64,000 nt of DNA from Gracilaria gracilis (GCA_030374805.1 JARGSG010000004.1:1-64000); one strand, 5' to 3'; counted from the stretch's first letter, positions 1 through 10,679 are shown. Notes: generated by a model not told the origin, from the letters alone. Program-made: numbers and translations.

Positions 1-90
1 AAAGACCCAGTATCCGGTTCTACAGTCTGTGTGGCGAGGATATCGTCACACACATCATCCGATAGGATTTCTGTCTTCCTCTCATCGAGG

Positions 91-975
91 TCACCAACCA
101 TAAATCATGGTATCTCTTCCGCTCCTCGGTGGGTTCAGCTTCTGAGCAGTGCCCAAACGGGATAGAGCGTCTGCCTGCAAGTTCAAGGAGCCTTTCTTGT
201 ACACTACTTCAAAGTCAAATTCCGAGAGCCGGAGTCTCCATCGCATCAGTCGTCCCGACGGTTCGGTAATTTCCATGAGCCAGCGTAGGCAAGAATGGTC
301 CGTGTGTACCCGAAAGTGGGTTCCCATCAAGCATGGTTTCAACGTTGAGAGGGCCCATACAACGGCAAGGCATTCCTTCTCCGAAACGGAGCAATTCCGT
401 TCGTGCACATTCAGTGATCTCGACCAATACCCGATAGGGTGCCGTTTGCCAGACTCTTCTACCTGGAACAACGCACAACCAACTTGGTTCGCACTCGCAT
501 CAGTGCCAACCTCGTAGGGTAAGCCGGGTTTCGGCAGGGCCAAGACTGGTGGCGACGTTACGGCTTCAATTAGTGCCGCAAATGCGGACGCTTCCGCATC
601 GCCAAAGGGTTCCAATTTCACTGGTCTTCCTTTCATCAGGAGTTTGTTCAACGGCGAAGCGATATCCGAAAAGTTCGGCACGAAACGACGATAAACGTTA
701 CACAGGCCTAAGAAGGATCGAAGCTCCGTTTGAGTTCCTGGGTGGTTTCCCTTTTTCAAGGATTTTACCCGTACCTCGTCAATTGAGAGATTTCCTGGGC
801 GAATAATATGCCCAAGGTACTTAACCGATTCGGTGAAAAACTCGCACTTCTTAAGCTTCAAGGTAATCCCTGCGTCCCGTAAAACGGTCATAACTTCCCG
901 TACATGGGTGAGATGGTCCTCCATGTTATTGGAAAAGACGACGACTTCGTCCAAGTATACCAACAGGTGGTCCAC
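91..975 (-). pseudogene. pol: retrotransposon Pol, second part: RT catalytic box, connection and RNase H
   Basis: This continues the reverse transcriptase in a different frame. It has the catalytic box as VYLDEVVVFS, where the usual second Asp of YxDD is Glu. KYLGHIIRP and LRSFLGLCNVYRRFVPNFS follow, then RNase H with YEVGTDASAN, SEKECLAVVWAL and VHTDHSCLRW, ending at the conserved ADALSRL. A stop at 91 cuts the frame. Beyond it another frame of pol-like composition continues to the window edge, implying a second frameshift around 100. The Asp-to-Glu change alone would be expected to cripple polymerisation (established for RTs in general, not tested here). Confidence 0.8.
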
Positions 976-2690
976 TTGAACCTAGCCGGGAGAATATCCA
1001 CCGCTCGCTGAAACGTTGCGGGGGCGTTCGTTAACCCAAAGGGCATTCTCCGAAAACGGTACAGGCCTTGATGGCACACGAAGGCCGTCTTATCCTTATC
1101 TTCTTCCCTTATGGGCACTTGCCAGTATCCCCAATTGGCATCTAAAGTGGTAACCACTTTCGCGCTCCCTAGAGAATCGATATATTCGTCCATACGGGGA
1201 ATCGGGTGTAAGTCTTTCACTGTAACCGCATTTAACTTTCGGTAATCGATACAAAATCTCCATGATTCATCCGGCTTTGGCACCAAAACAACTGGTGACG
1301 CCCAAGAGGATTGAACAGGCTCAATAACGCCGGCTCGGAGCATCTTCTCGACTTGAGATTTTTCCTCTTCTCGGGCCTTCGGTTCTGCCCTGTAAGGGTG
1401 TTGCGCAATGGGCCGAGTGTTCGGAAGTAGATCGATGCAATGCTCTGTGACTCCAATTGTTCCGAGAGTACCATCCCACATGGGCGTAAACTCGCGAAGC
1501 ATATCGCGTAGCTTCTCCCGATGGGACTCCGTTAGGTGCTCCAAATTGAGCTTCATTAATTCCTCAACAGGGTTCGTCTGTTCAGTGCCAGGTGGCAACG
1601 CCTTAACCCCAAAAGGTGCTGGGGTATCTGAACCCGAGTTCTTCTGGGTATCATCCGTATCGGCTTCAAGCGACTCATTCCGTAACTCGGCGAATTCGGC
1701 GGCCTCCTCCCCCTCCTTAGGGTCAGATACACCGAGCACGGTTCCAATTGGAATCTTCGTGGGTATCACTGCAGCGGGGTGTGGTAGTACTGTGCCAATT
1801 ACTTTGTTCTTTGTTAACCATTGTTTGGTTTTGCCAAGATTGGCGACGAGGACCTTAAAGGCTTCATCCGGTTGAATCGTTACGACTCCATTAGCCAAAG
1901 GGATCTGGCGCTCTTCATATAGTGCTGGTGACGGCTGCACTGTGTGTAGACCAAACTGTTTGGTGACGACTTCGACCCACACCTGGGACTCCGGCGGAAG
2001 GTGCACAGATTTGAGCACGTGCAACTTCGTTGATGCCACTGTGCCTTTGGTAGGCTGATGTGCAACCGGAAGCAGTACGTGTTTCCGCGTAGCGGCTCGC
2101 AGAGGTCTCCGGACAATCGGAATTATTGAACCGTCTTCCATTTCTATGGTACGCTTCCGAGGACGGATATTTTTTGCAAACCTGTCACAGAAATCACAAC
2201 CCAGTATAACTCGTGCGGCTAGCGAATCGCAAACGACGAAATCTACCTTCACGAGGTGCCTCCCTAATCTTACCAGGAGCGAAATGTAACCAGCCGTACT
2301 AATCGGATTGTTGTTGGCATCCGAAATATCCATTGATGGACCGTAACGAACACGTTCCTGAAGAGCAGGCGGTATCAGTTTCCTGTGAATAAGGTTAGGA
2401 GCAGCGCCTGTGTCTAGGACCGACAACTGACGAACCATAAAATGTTCTGAAAGGCCGAGATTGGCGTAAACTTTATAGTTCCGCTTGGCCATAACCAGGA
2501 TTCTATCCGGGAGACGGGGATTACGGGCCCGTATCCACGGTCGACAAAGAACACAAAAGTGTTCCGAATCTACGTCGGTGGCTGCCATTTTCCTTGATAG
2601 GATCGTAACAGTCGGGGAGCGAAGCGGAGGCGCCTCGGGCGTCTTCTGCTTTGACTTGGAAGACGCCCCTCCCGTCAGGGAGACTCCCAT
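888..2690 (-). pseudogene. pol: retrotransposon Pol, first part: aspartic protease and reverse transcriptase fingers/palm
   Basis: The protein carries a retropepsin-like active site (LDTGAAPN, about residue 92) and the N-terminal half of a Ty3/gypsy reverse transcriptase: WASPVVLVPKPD, WRFCIDYRKLN, TTLDANWGYWQV and RRMPFGLTNAPATFQ. The meaningful frame ends near 980, just before the catalytic box. From there to 888 this frame is nonsense while the neighbouring frame continues the enzyme, so a one-base loss has occurred. It starts at an ATG two bases after the gag stop and lies in the -1 frame, so expression by re-initiation or by -1 slippage over the A-rich GAAAAAC at the end of gag are both possible. 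Confidence 0.8.
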
Positions 2691-2692
2691 AT

Positions 2693-4789
2693 TTAGTTTT
2701 TCGGAGCCGAAACCGCCTGATGCGGGCGATTTCCCTCCGCGGGAACTGCTTGATTCCAGTTTACCGGTTCGCGACGCTGAGCCTGAAGGTTATTCTGCGC
2801 GAAGGCAGGGTTACCATGCATGGTTCCAGCAGCTCCCTGAAGGGCCAACGAATGCTTAGCACCTTCATAGGATGTTTTGGAGACCCGTGCCTGTTCCTCG
2901 GGCGTCAGAGACTCGAACTGAGGGACGATTTTCAACCTATCCCGTGCCGGGACCGTGCACTGCGGTGAGATATGACCAAATTCATAATATTCGTAGCAGA
3001 TCACTGCGGTTGAACCATCGGTGGGACGCGCTATAACACGACCCTGCTGGGTGCATTCCCTCCATCCTGAGCGAGTTGTCCTCATCATGCGGCCTCCATA
3101 GGATATCGGTGCTGCCAGAACCCGGCGGTCATGAGCATACAGGGCCGGATCGCACTCCGTAGACGGCACCGTGGTTGACGGCAATTCCGAGGTGGCAATT
3201 GAAGTGCCTATAGAACTCGGATTACTACCTATGAAGTGCACATTATCCATGTCCATACTGGCTTCATTCCAATATGAAAGGGCCAGAGAAGAGTCAGAAT
3301 TATTGGCAAACAGTACCTTATGAGGCTTCGATTTGGATGGACGCAGAGCTCGGAGCGTATCCCCTTCAGCCTGGGCGTGCTGTACCAATTCCAAATAGGT
3401 TATCTTCCGATTCTCCTCCCGATAACGGGCTACCAGTGCCCGACTCGCGGGATGTAACCCATCAACAAACATCGCACATCTCTCCAGTGAAGGATGAACA
3501 TTACCACAGCGGCGGAAAGCCTTATTCAGGTGCATTGAATAAGCCGTTTCCGTTTCTTCCGGACGTTGCTTCAGTTCCCTAAGGGCCGACGTAGCCTGCT
3601 GAATGGCATGACTAGTAGCGTATGACCTTGAGAGGTAATGAACCGCTTCGGGCCAACAAGTAACGCCGCCTTCCGAGGCTCTTGACGATCCAAGGATGGA
3701 ATTAAACTGGTCTTCAGCCTGACCTTTCAGGTAATAGGGGAGGGCAATGTACGCCTGTCCCTCCGTCATTCCGAGAATATCGGCTTCATGAACGAACCTA
3801 GAGAGGAAACCCAGCACCCGGATGGGGTCTTCTCCTGTAAACTCGCGATTCTTGAGTGTCACGCTGAGCTTACGGATGTGGGCCCTCACCTTTTCGGTAC
3901 TTCTAGAGGTTCTCTTCCCTTCGGACTTCTGTAACCGATAGTAACGGTACGATAACGACTTCCGATAAAGCGGATTCGTAGGCTTCAACTCTTTAAGACC
4001 AGGACACTTAGCTCCCTTTTCCCGGGTACGAATTGCACCTTGAGAGGTAAACGTGGCCCTTGAACGGGACGATCGAGAGTGTCGACGACGACTACCTTCC
4101 GAGGCAGCGGACGATGACGACGATGACGAGCTGTCCGAGCTGTCAGAGTCCGAGTCAGACGAATCCACGTGGTGGCGAAACTCTTTTGGGGACTTGCGAT
4201 GGCTCTTCTTATCAGAGTGATGAACGAAATCTTTCGAAACAGACTTCTCCCGTGGGGGGACTTCTACTTCTTCATCCATCCTAATAATGGCTTCGAGGGT
4301 ACCCAGACGAGCGTGAATTCGATCCGTTGTGGCACGGAACTCCTCCATTGTCCGATGATAGGCATCCACGAAACCCTGTGGGGAACCAAAACACTCCAGA
4401 ATTGAGTTCATTTCCTGTCTCAGGAGCTGGATTTCTCCCGAAACATCTCTCATTTGAGCGTCTTTCACTTCCTCGCGAAGCGATTCGACCTCCTTTTTGA
4501 GTGCAGCTTGAGAGCTAGCTCTCACCGCACTCTGGGCCTCAAGCATGCGAATTTGAGTATCCAATTCGGATAATACTGCCTCACTTGCCGCAGCAGCGGA
4601 TAAGGGTCCTTCGAGAGGAATGGAAGGGGGCCCGGCCACTGGGGCATCAGACGTCTTCGACGGTTGTTTCCGGCTCCCGGATTTCTTCTCCTTCACCGGT
4701 AGCGGTTCAGGAACTGACCGCGCTTGCGGGGGTAAACCAGAACGAACAGAACGGGCCTTGGACGGACTTGGCCGTTTTCCGGATCCCAT
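2693..4789 (-). CDS. gag: retrotransposon Gag polyprotein
   Basis: This 698-residue protein would form the retrotransposon particle and bind its RNA. The first 60 residues are basic and Pro/Ser-rich. A charged helical, coiled-coil-like stretch follows (about residues 75-160), then an Ser/Arg/Asp-rich linker and a retrotransposon-gag capsid-like helical domain (about 310-500). Near the C-terminus is a CCHC-type knuckle-like segment, CYEYYEFGHISPQC, in which the second zinc ligand is Tyr instead of Cys. The frame ends in TAA at 2693-2695 and pol opens two bases later in the -1 frame. The ATG at 4789 is the first in frame. Capsid-domain assignment rests on pattern and context. Confidence 0.8.
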   Translation of the reverse strand: MGSGKRPSPSKARSVRSGLPPQARSVPEPLPVKEKKSGSRKQPSKTSDAPVAGPPSIPLEGPLSAAAASEAVLSELDTQIRMLEAQSAVRASSQAALKKEVESLREEVKDAQMRDVSGEIQLLRQEMNSILECFGSPQGFVDAYHRTMEEFRATTDRIHARLGTLEAIIRMDEEVEVPPREKSVSKDFVHHSDKKSHRKSPKEFRHHVDSSDSDSDSSDSSSSSSSSAASEGSRRRHSRSSRSRATFTSQGAIRTREKGAKCPGLKELKPTNPLYRKSLSYRYYRLQKSEGKRTSRSTEKVRAHIRKLSVTLKNREFTGEDPIRVLGFLSRFVHEADILGMTEGQAYIALPYYLKGQAEDQFNSILGSSRASEGGVTCWPEAVHYLSRSYATSHAIQQATSALRELKQRPEETETAYSMHLNKAFRRCGNVHPSLERCAMFVDGLHPASRALVARYREENRKITYLELVQHAQAEGDTLRALRPSKSKPHKVLFANNSDSSLALSYWNEASMDMDNVHFIGSNPSSIGTSIATSELPSTTVPSTECDPALYAHDRRVLAAPISYGGRMMRTTRSGWRECTQQGRVIARPTDGSTAVICYEYYEFGHISPQCTVPARDRLKIVPQFESLTPEEQARVSKTSYEGAKHSLALQGAAGTMHGNPAFAQNNLQAQRREPVNWNQAVPAEGNRPHQAVSAPKN

Positions 4790-5499
4790 TCCAGTGACAG
4801 AAACAAACCCAAGCGGGGAAACAACTTCAAACTTCTAGTTTCGAACTCCCACGAGTACTGCTTCAATTAAACTTCCTTTTCAGGCTCTAGTCCACTAGAC
4901 TCTTCTAAGTCGGGAGACCAGAATGTACAGCAAACCCCAAAGAAGGTACGTGTCCACCAGGGTGTCCGAGTCCTGCTTCCACAAAAGGGCGAACTCAGAA
5001 GTAGAGCCCTCTGCCCGTGCGCGTGCCGCGTGGCAGCCGGGTGTAAACCGGAGACGGTACTGGAATAACCTGCAGAGGTAAAGAAGAGCGTGGGCCTAGA
5101 GAGGAATAACCGACGACGGATCAAGAGAGAATGAGTCTAGAAGTGGAGCGAACGGTGCCGTAAGACGGTGTAATGCTCCTATGGAGAACCACACGAGCGA
5201 AGCTACGGCCCGTGCCAACGGCGGGAACAGGGCCGGTAGCGGAACGAGACACACACACACGCGTGTCCAAATATAACTCTATACAGAGGCAGAAGCGAGA
5301 CCTGCACCAGGAAAACGATGAACTAAACAAAGATCCGGTACTTCGGTGAACGACAACAATACAACCTGATACTAGGGTAATCAGTGAAACAAGCCAGAAA
5401 CTGGTAGTAAATAACTTCCTTAGGGACCCTGAGGGGTGATTGTACCGAGACCAGTCGTGGTTACTCTTCTTAGAGGAGCCGTGAACCTACGTAGGCAGT

Positions 5500-5798
5500 A
5501 GCAACCATGGCCCGACCTTCGGGATGAAGACCACGTACTTCAGGAAGAAGATACGACTCAGGTGAGTTTTATTTAGTGGCTCCAGGGCGAGATCGCCCGA
5601 GCATATATACTATCTACTGTATCTAGGGCTGCGCACTCCCACGAGGGCTCTACACGTGGACAACCCAGTGTCAGGGTGCCAAAGTATCTACCCAGCGGGT
5701 GTGACGCCAAATATTTGCACAAATATGCCAGAAGGCCCTACTGTACACCTATTTCATAGGTTCTATCCCCGATTCACCTAACAAGGTACGTCCCAACA
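5500..5798 (-). repeat. putative 5' LTR of the gypsy element (inner edge uncertain)
   Basis: Read on the minus strand the element appears to begin at 5798 with TGTTGGGACG, a typical gypsy LTR start. Promoter-like signals follow in the expected order: a TATA-like GTATATAT at 5603-5610, a 6-bp inverted repeat (GGGCGA/TCGCCC, 5585-5598), and an AATAAA polyadenylation signal at 5568-5573. I could not identify the primer-binding site, so the inner boundary is approximate and may lie further in. The 3' LTR is outside the window, so the match between the two LTRs cannot be tested. Confidence 0.45.
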
Positions 5799-5874
5799 AT
5801 ATTTCCAATTTCACCCGAAACGGGGTCCATATTCATAGTCTGACACGTCAGGGCTCAATGGATAGAGCTCCATT

Positions 5875-6522
5875 ATGAGAACCTTCATTGTGCCGACACC
5901 GGATTGCCATTGCTCCACACGAGCCACAGCAACTGGCTGCAACGCTGATCATGGTCCATCACGAACAACCCGCAACGCCGAAGGTCCAACCCATGCACCG
6001 CCTCCCGATCAAAAAGATTGTAGTGCCCATGTTATCGAGCTCGAGACGCAGCGAAAGAAAGAGATCACTGCATATGCAACGTACGCGGACTACAAATCTT
6101 TGTGCGACCAGATGCACCGCGTCGCCCAGTCGTATGGGGATGTTGCTCTGAAAAGGCTGAAATCATACCTTCGTAACGGTCTGAAAAAGCTCAACGCTGG
6201 GCGGTACCCAAACAACTCTCAAGATCCTCTTTCTACTCTTGTCACCGTCCCAGATCTTCCTTGAGACCCACTTCAAACTTCAAACGTCGTAGTGAAAAAC
6301 CCCAATGCCAGGTTGGGTGTGCGAGCTCGGAAGCGAAAGAAGTCATTCCTTGAAAGAGGAAAAGAAAAGAGACAGAAATCGGATGACATCCCTGCTCCCC
6401 CACCTAATCGTGGAAGTGAGCGAACGTCTTGGAACTTGGTAGTAACACCCAGCGACGCCATCAATAGAGCTCTTGCAGTTGTTGACCATCCGGATAATCA
6501 ATACAACACAAATTGGCAGTAG
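5875..6522 (+). pseudogene. interrupted open frame, possible transposase tail
   Basis: One reading frame runs 5875-6522 and is broken only by an in-frame TGA at 6262-6264. The first part has a charged helical segment (IELETQRKKEITAYATYADY). The second has a basic stretch (GVRARKRKKSFLERGKEKRQK) ending in a Trp-containing tail. The layout recalls the C-terminal tails of MULE/FAR1-type transposases, which end in a lysine/arginine-rich stretch, but no diagnostic zinc or catalytic motif is visible. It sits directly outside the gypsy LTR. It could equally be a decayed host gene. Confidence 0.3.
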
Positions 6523-8006
6523 AACTTCGTAATTGTGAGCCTCTTTGTTAGAAGTAAACTGCAAAATACTTCTCTTCATGCCATTCACTTACCAGAATGT
6601 CCAAGCACGTCAACATGATAATGCGTCACCATACAAAAGCGGCGCGAAGAGAGGTTCTGTACCATAATCCACCCGAAATAAGGGCGCCAGCGGCAAACGG
6701 CTAGATGATCAGTAATGCACGGCGGTACGGGCGCGCCAAGAGATGCTTAAAATCTTATGGCAGGGTGTTGCAGCAAAAGATAGGGTCTCGTTGCGGCAAA
6801 CACTCCACGAAAGATGGTAGCAGGACGAAGAGCAAAATAGACGACAATGGGTTGTTGAGCGAAAATTAGAATTGGAGAGCAGTGGCGGCGTGACGATAGA
6901 TAAGGAAGAAGTTTTCAGAAAGAAACGCTGGAATTTCGTTGCGACTGCGATGCACGAGAAAAAGCAGAAGCAGGAATGGCCGAGTTTTGGAGCAGCAGCG
7001 TGACGAGATAAGGAGAAAAAGGAACGAAAGAGTCCATACGCAGCGGCTCGACGGGAGAGGAGGAAACTTGTTTGGCAAAGTCTGCGAGCAGCAGTGCGAA
7101 GATATAAGCAGGAGTAGAAGGCTAGGAGCTTGAAACGGTAGTCGCTAAGAATGACATGGCGGGGTTGTCAAAGCGGCAGCAAAAGCTGAGAACTGAAGAA
7201 GAGAGTAGTAGAATGGTGATTAGTCGGGCGGCAAACTGGGGCACTTCTAGGAGCACGCTCTTGGAAACACAGTGATGTTGCAACTCGTCATGCTCTGGTT
7301 GATTTGGATTTTGAAAAGTGCGCGCAATGTGGCGACGCTTGTGGTAACGCTTGGGGAGCGTAACGTGTCACGGGTGTGGGGGAGGAACCAATGGGAGTTG
7401 GAGCTATGGAGGGTCTCCTGACTTGGCGCCGCCTTAATGGAGAGAGAGGATCTGGACGAAGCTCTCTTCCGAAGGGAGGATCTAGTGTAATTTGTTACAT
7501 AACTACGGAGGTTCTAGGTGGTTTTTCTACTACCTGGACAGTGCGTAGATTCTCCGCCCCCCAAAATGTCCCATGGACAAATTGGGGGAGAATACTGTCT
7601 CCTTCGCTATTGGGCTTTCCCTGGTGTAGAAAGGGCCTTTAGCAGCTGTTTCCTCAAAAAATCGCCCGTTCTTATATTTATGTATACCACTGTATCGTTA
7701 CCCTTGGTTACTCCAGAACTTGAAAAACGCAAGTGCTTTTTTGCCTTGGGTTGGGCTCTTCTATCCATCAATCACAGGGTGCCAACACGCTTGGTACATT
7801 GCTGGCGCATCTGCTAGCCAGGCTCAACCAGAGTATTCGAACTACAGTTTGCATGTTCTGGCCTCAGGAAAGTGGAGGAATAGTAAAATCCTACATTACA
7901 AAGAACAATGTTCCGTGTTTGAACTCAAGCGGGACAGGTCCGCCTGTGCCAACCCCGAAGTTGACGAAGCCTTGTGTACTTCGAGAAACCGAACAAACCC
8001 GCGTAT
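6523..8006. other. intergenic, no gene seen
   Basis: There is a purine-rich, low-complexity stretch at about 6860-7140. I see no conserved coding frame, tRNA or terminal repeat. Longer plus-strand frames after 7700 overlap the minus-strand gene that ends at 8007 and have no protein character. Confidence 0.5.
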
Positions 8007-10523
8007 CTATTCAGATTTCTCTGACTGTACCTCGCGCATGGCATTGGACCAATTATCCTCCCAGATGGACATCTGGCTCCGTGTTTTCGGGGAGGGCACC
8101 TTGCCCTCCCCGATCTTCGTCATACACCACGCCTTCATCAAGGATCGTGCATGAAAGACACGTTCCAACCCAGCGTCGACAATCGTCTTCTCATATCTCA
8201 TCCTGCCACAAGTCACGCCTGCACGAATGCACCCGCTCTGGTTCGTGAGCTCCCCAAACTTTTCGTATAGCGGTTTCAAAGTGTACGCAAAGTCTCTTAA
8301 TTCGTCGAAGGGCACCCAATCCTGCACAGAGAGCTGCAATTCGCGGTTGTGATACAGGTCAGTGTTGTTTGGTTCGGAAGTCGGTTGTGCTCCATATCCA
8401 TCTTTAACACGTCCACTTTGAACAAGCGCTTTGCGAGCGCTTATCAATCGTGCCTTGCTCAGGTACTTCTCGAACCGTTTCTCATGCCAATCTACGAAAT
8501 CTGAAAAGTCTTCATCACTCATATCTGCCACAACATCTGAGAAGATTGGTCTTCCATCTCTGCCCACTTCCTTATCAATCAATCGAACTTCTTCCACACC
8601 TTCCACGGCCTGCAACACTTCGAAAAGCTTTCGTTCCACCGCCTTTCGCTTGAGGTCTGAGCCGTCAATTCCGGAGTTGATCCCTACAAATCGCCTTTTC
8701 CAGTCTGTACAAATTGCATCGAAGAACGGTAGTATTCGGTCATCAATACCCTCCGCAAGACGGACTGATACAACATGCAAATCGCATCGTACCATTTTGC
8801 AATTGCGCACCGCAACCAAAACCTCCACGCCGTCCTCATCAAGTTCCGGGCATGGGCGCGTCAGAAGCACTAAGGCCCAGTTGTACTGATGCTCTTCATC
8901 AAGTGCATTTCGCATCAATCGCAAGTTCTCCGCGCACATAGAGTTCCCCCCTTGTACAATCAATGGCAAGATGCTGCCAGCGCGCTCATTCGCACCGTTT
9001 TGTTCTCCGGCTGTCATAGCATCGACAAGTTCTGCAATCACAGGACATGGTACACCTCGCATCAGATAGAATAACGTTAACACTGACAAAGGGCGGAAGT
9101 TACTTCTTTTTCCCGACCTTTCCTCAGGAGAATCCAGCTCGTTGAGCGAATGGAATGATATCGGGTTGAGAAAGGCGTTGTTTGCTGTCGCCGAATTGTC
9201 ATTCAATGGATCCCCCAGCATGTCCCCCAAAACCAGCAGTTGTATATTCTCATGTGCCCGTCTCCCACTGCCTCGAATCCACTGTTTAAGATTTTTGTAC
9301 GCAATCGCACCACTCAACGTTCCTTCGATAGGATTGCGTGTGAATCGAAAAATATCTGATTGCAGCTCCGTGTCATTCGTAAGGTTTCGTCGACCGCAAC
9401 TGTGTTCAGGATCTTTAGTACAAAAAGATGGAGAAGCGGTTTCCTTGACATCTTTGCTGCCCTGATTGAACAGGTTGGATAGCTGTTTCCTTATCTTTTT
9501 TTCTCGACCTTGCGTCGAAGGTACAGGCTCTAGACCCAACAACTTTCTCGTATTCGAAAACGGCCTGTCACTCACTTTCTGCTTCGTAGCAGTTGGTCGA
9601 GCGCTTTTCTTTGCTTCGTGAGATTTGGCTGGTCCTTGATCAAAGTTTTGTACTGCAAATGAACGAAGATCTGCGAAGGAAGAGTAGGAGCGGAAGAGAC
9701 GATCAAACTCATGGCAGTTCCAATTGGGAGAGCTTTCCAAGCTTCGAATGTGGTTGTTGTTCTTGAAGACATCAAAAGTTGAAACACCTTTCCGTATGAA
9801 TGCGATCTTCTGATCTGGGTCCAGGCAAGTGTACTTTTGTTCACCCATAAAAGCGCGGTGAGATGTATTGAAGTGAGTGTGGAGCCTAGATTTTTTGAGT
9901 GGAAGCTTTTTGAAATATATGAAGGCTTTCGGAGAGGGTGCGGAGCAACACAGAAGGCACGCAGCCCATTTCGGCTTTGCACTCCCTTCCTCCAGCAAGA
10001 CCGGGAACATGAAATCGCTTTTCGCTATAGGAGCACGAGTCGTCTGGAAGCTATACCCTGGAGATAAGATCAAGTGCTGGTTGTTGGTCTTAGGACGCTT
10101 TGCGGTAGGCTTGTCGATTTCTTGAGCACGTCTCTTCTTCGAAGGTCTAGGGTCGGGCAGATGGCGATGCTCGGGTTCTGGGTGCAGCAAAGGCCTTTTG
10201 CCAATAGCAGGAGTTGGCTTCGGCGTCTGGTGCGGTTGTGAAGGTTGTGGCGTTTGTACTGTACGCAGCTTGCACTCCACAGGAAACCTCTCCGGCGAAG
10301 GATCTCTCGAAATCATCCATGAGGCGCTGGTTGGCTCCGACTTGACTGCCGGCGTGCCATTGGCGACAGCAGGCTGTATCGACGCAGGGATCAGCACTGA
10401 AGCTGGAACTGCTGTGGAGGCTGAGGGTGCCGTGGACGAGGGCGGCAGTGGCTGGATTTCCGGCAGATTGACTGCGGCGAGCGCGGCAGCTTGCTTGCAT
10501 TTGGTGGTATCCGTGAGCTTCAT
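8007..10523 (-). CDS. hAT-transposase-like protein with BED-type zinc finger (possibly domesticated)
   Basis: This is an 838-residue protein from the ATG at 10521-10523. The frame stays open upstream, but that extension is only the translation of a promoter repeat. It has a Pro/Ser-rich N-terminus and a basic, nuclear-localisation-like stretch (RPSKKRRAQ). A BED/C2H2-like finger follows (WAACLLC then HFNTSH, about residues 195-235). A long C-terminal region contains WKRRFVGINSGIDGS, resembling the hAT RNase-H-fold segment where the chain reads F-V-G-I-x-x-D-G, then helices resembling the hAT C-terminal dimerisation region. I do not see a full DDE set or terminal inverted repeats, so a host protein derived from a transposase is plausible. 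A plain nuclear zinc-finger protein is the alternative. Divergent from the MSP gene. Confidence 0.45.
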   Translation of the reverse strand: MKLTDTTKCKQAAALAAVNLPEIQPLPPSSTAPSASTAVPASVLIPASIQPAVANGTPAVKSEPTSASWMISRDPSPERFPVECKLRTVQTPQPSQPHQTPKPTPAIGKRPLLHPEPEHRHLPDPRPSKKRRAQEIDKPTAKRPKTNNQHLILSPGYSFQTTRAPIAKSDFMFPVLLEEGSAKPKWAACLLCCSAPSPKAFIYFKKLPLKKSRLHTHFNTSHRAFMGEQKYTCLDPDQKIAFIRKGVSTFDVFKNNNHIRSLESSPNWNCHEFDRLFRSYSSFADLRSFAVQNFDQGPAKSHEAKKSARPTATKQKVSDRPFSNTRKLLGLEPVPSTQGREKKIRKQLSNLFNQGSKDVKETASPSFCTKDPEHSCGRRNLTNDTELQSDIFRFTRNPIEGTLSGAIAYKNLKQWIRGSGRRAHENIQLLVLGDMLGDPLNDNSATANNAFLNPISFHSLNELDSPEERSGKRSNFRPLSVLTLFYLMRGVPCPVIAELVDAMTAGEQNGANERAGSILPLIVQGGNSMCAENLRLMRNALDEEHQYNWALVLLTRPCPELDEDGVEVLVAVRNCKMVRCDLHVVSVRLAEGIDDRILPFFDAICTDWKRRFVGINSGIDGSDLKRKAVERKLFEVLQAVEGVEEVRLIDKEVGRDGRPIFSDVVADMSDEDFSDFVDWHEKRFEKYLSKARLISARKALVQSGRVKDGYGAQPTSEPNNTDLYHNRELQLSVQDWVPFDELRDFAYTLKPLYEKFGELTNQSGCIRAGVTCGRMRYEKTIVDAGLERVFHARSLMKAWCMTKIGEGKVPSPKTRSQMSIWEDNWSNAMREVQSEKSE

Positions 10524-10597
10524 GGCGTCCCGGCGCGCTTCCGAATCGGGCCGCTGAGAAGCAGCGCAGGTGGCAGCGCCGGTATCTATATATGATA

Positions 10598-10612
10598 TAT
10601 CTACGGTAGATA
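10598..10612. promoter_or_regulatory. perfect inverted repeat TATCTAC-G-GTAGATA
   Basis: Seven-base arms with a one-base centre lie about 75 bases upstream of the ATG of the minus-strand hAT-like gene, in the divergent promoter. The half-site GTAGATA recurs near other start codons in the window. This looks like the binding site of a dimeric factor; no factor can be named. Confidence 0.45.
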
Positions 10613-10679
10613 GGGTCGGTGGCGCGCGTCCGTTCAACTCGAACGAGTGCTCTTCGAAGAAAGGGTACGTTTGGCGTGC

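Larger units (their letters stand above)
1..5798 (-). mobile_element. Ty3/gypsy LTR retrotransposon, decayed, truncated by window edge
   Basis: A minus-strand element with, in transcription order, a presumed 5' LTR (outer edge at 5798), a leader, gag, then protease, reverse transcriptase and RNase H. Integrase and the 3' LTR would lie beyond base 1. The protease-RT-RNase H order and the RT sequence are typical of Ty3/gypsy. The pol frame is broken near 980 and again near 100, one RT catalytic aspartate is changed, and the gag zinc knuckle has lost a cysteine, so this copy is probably not autonomous. Frame breaks could in part be sequencing errors. Confidence 0.88.
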
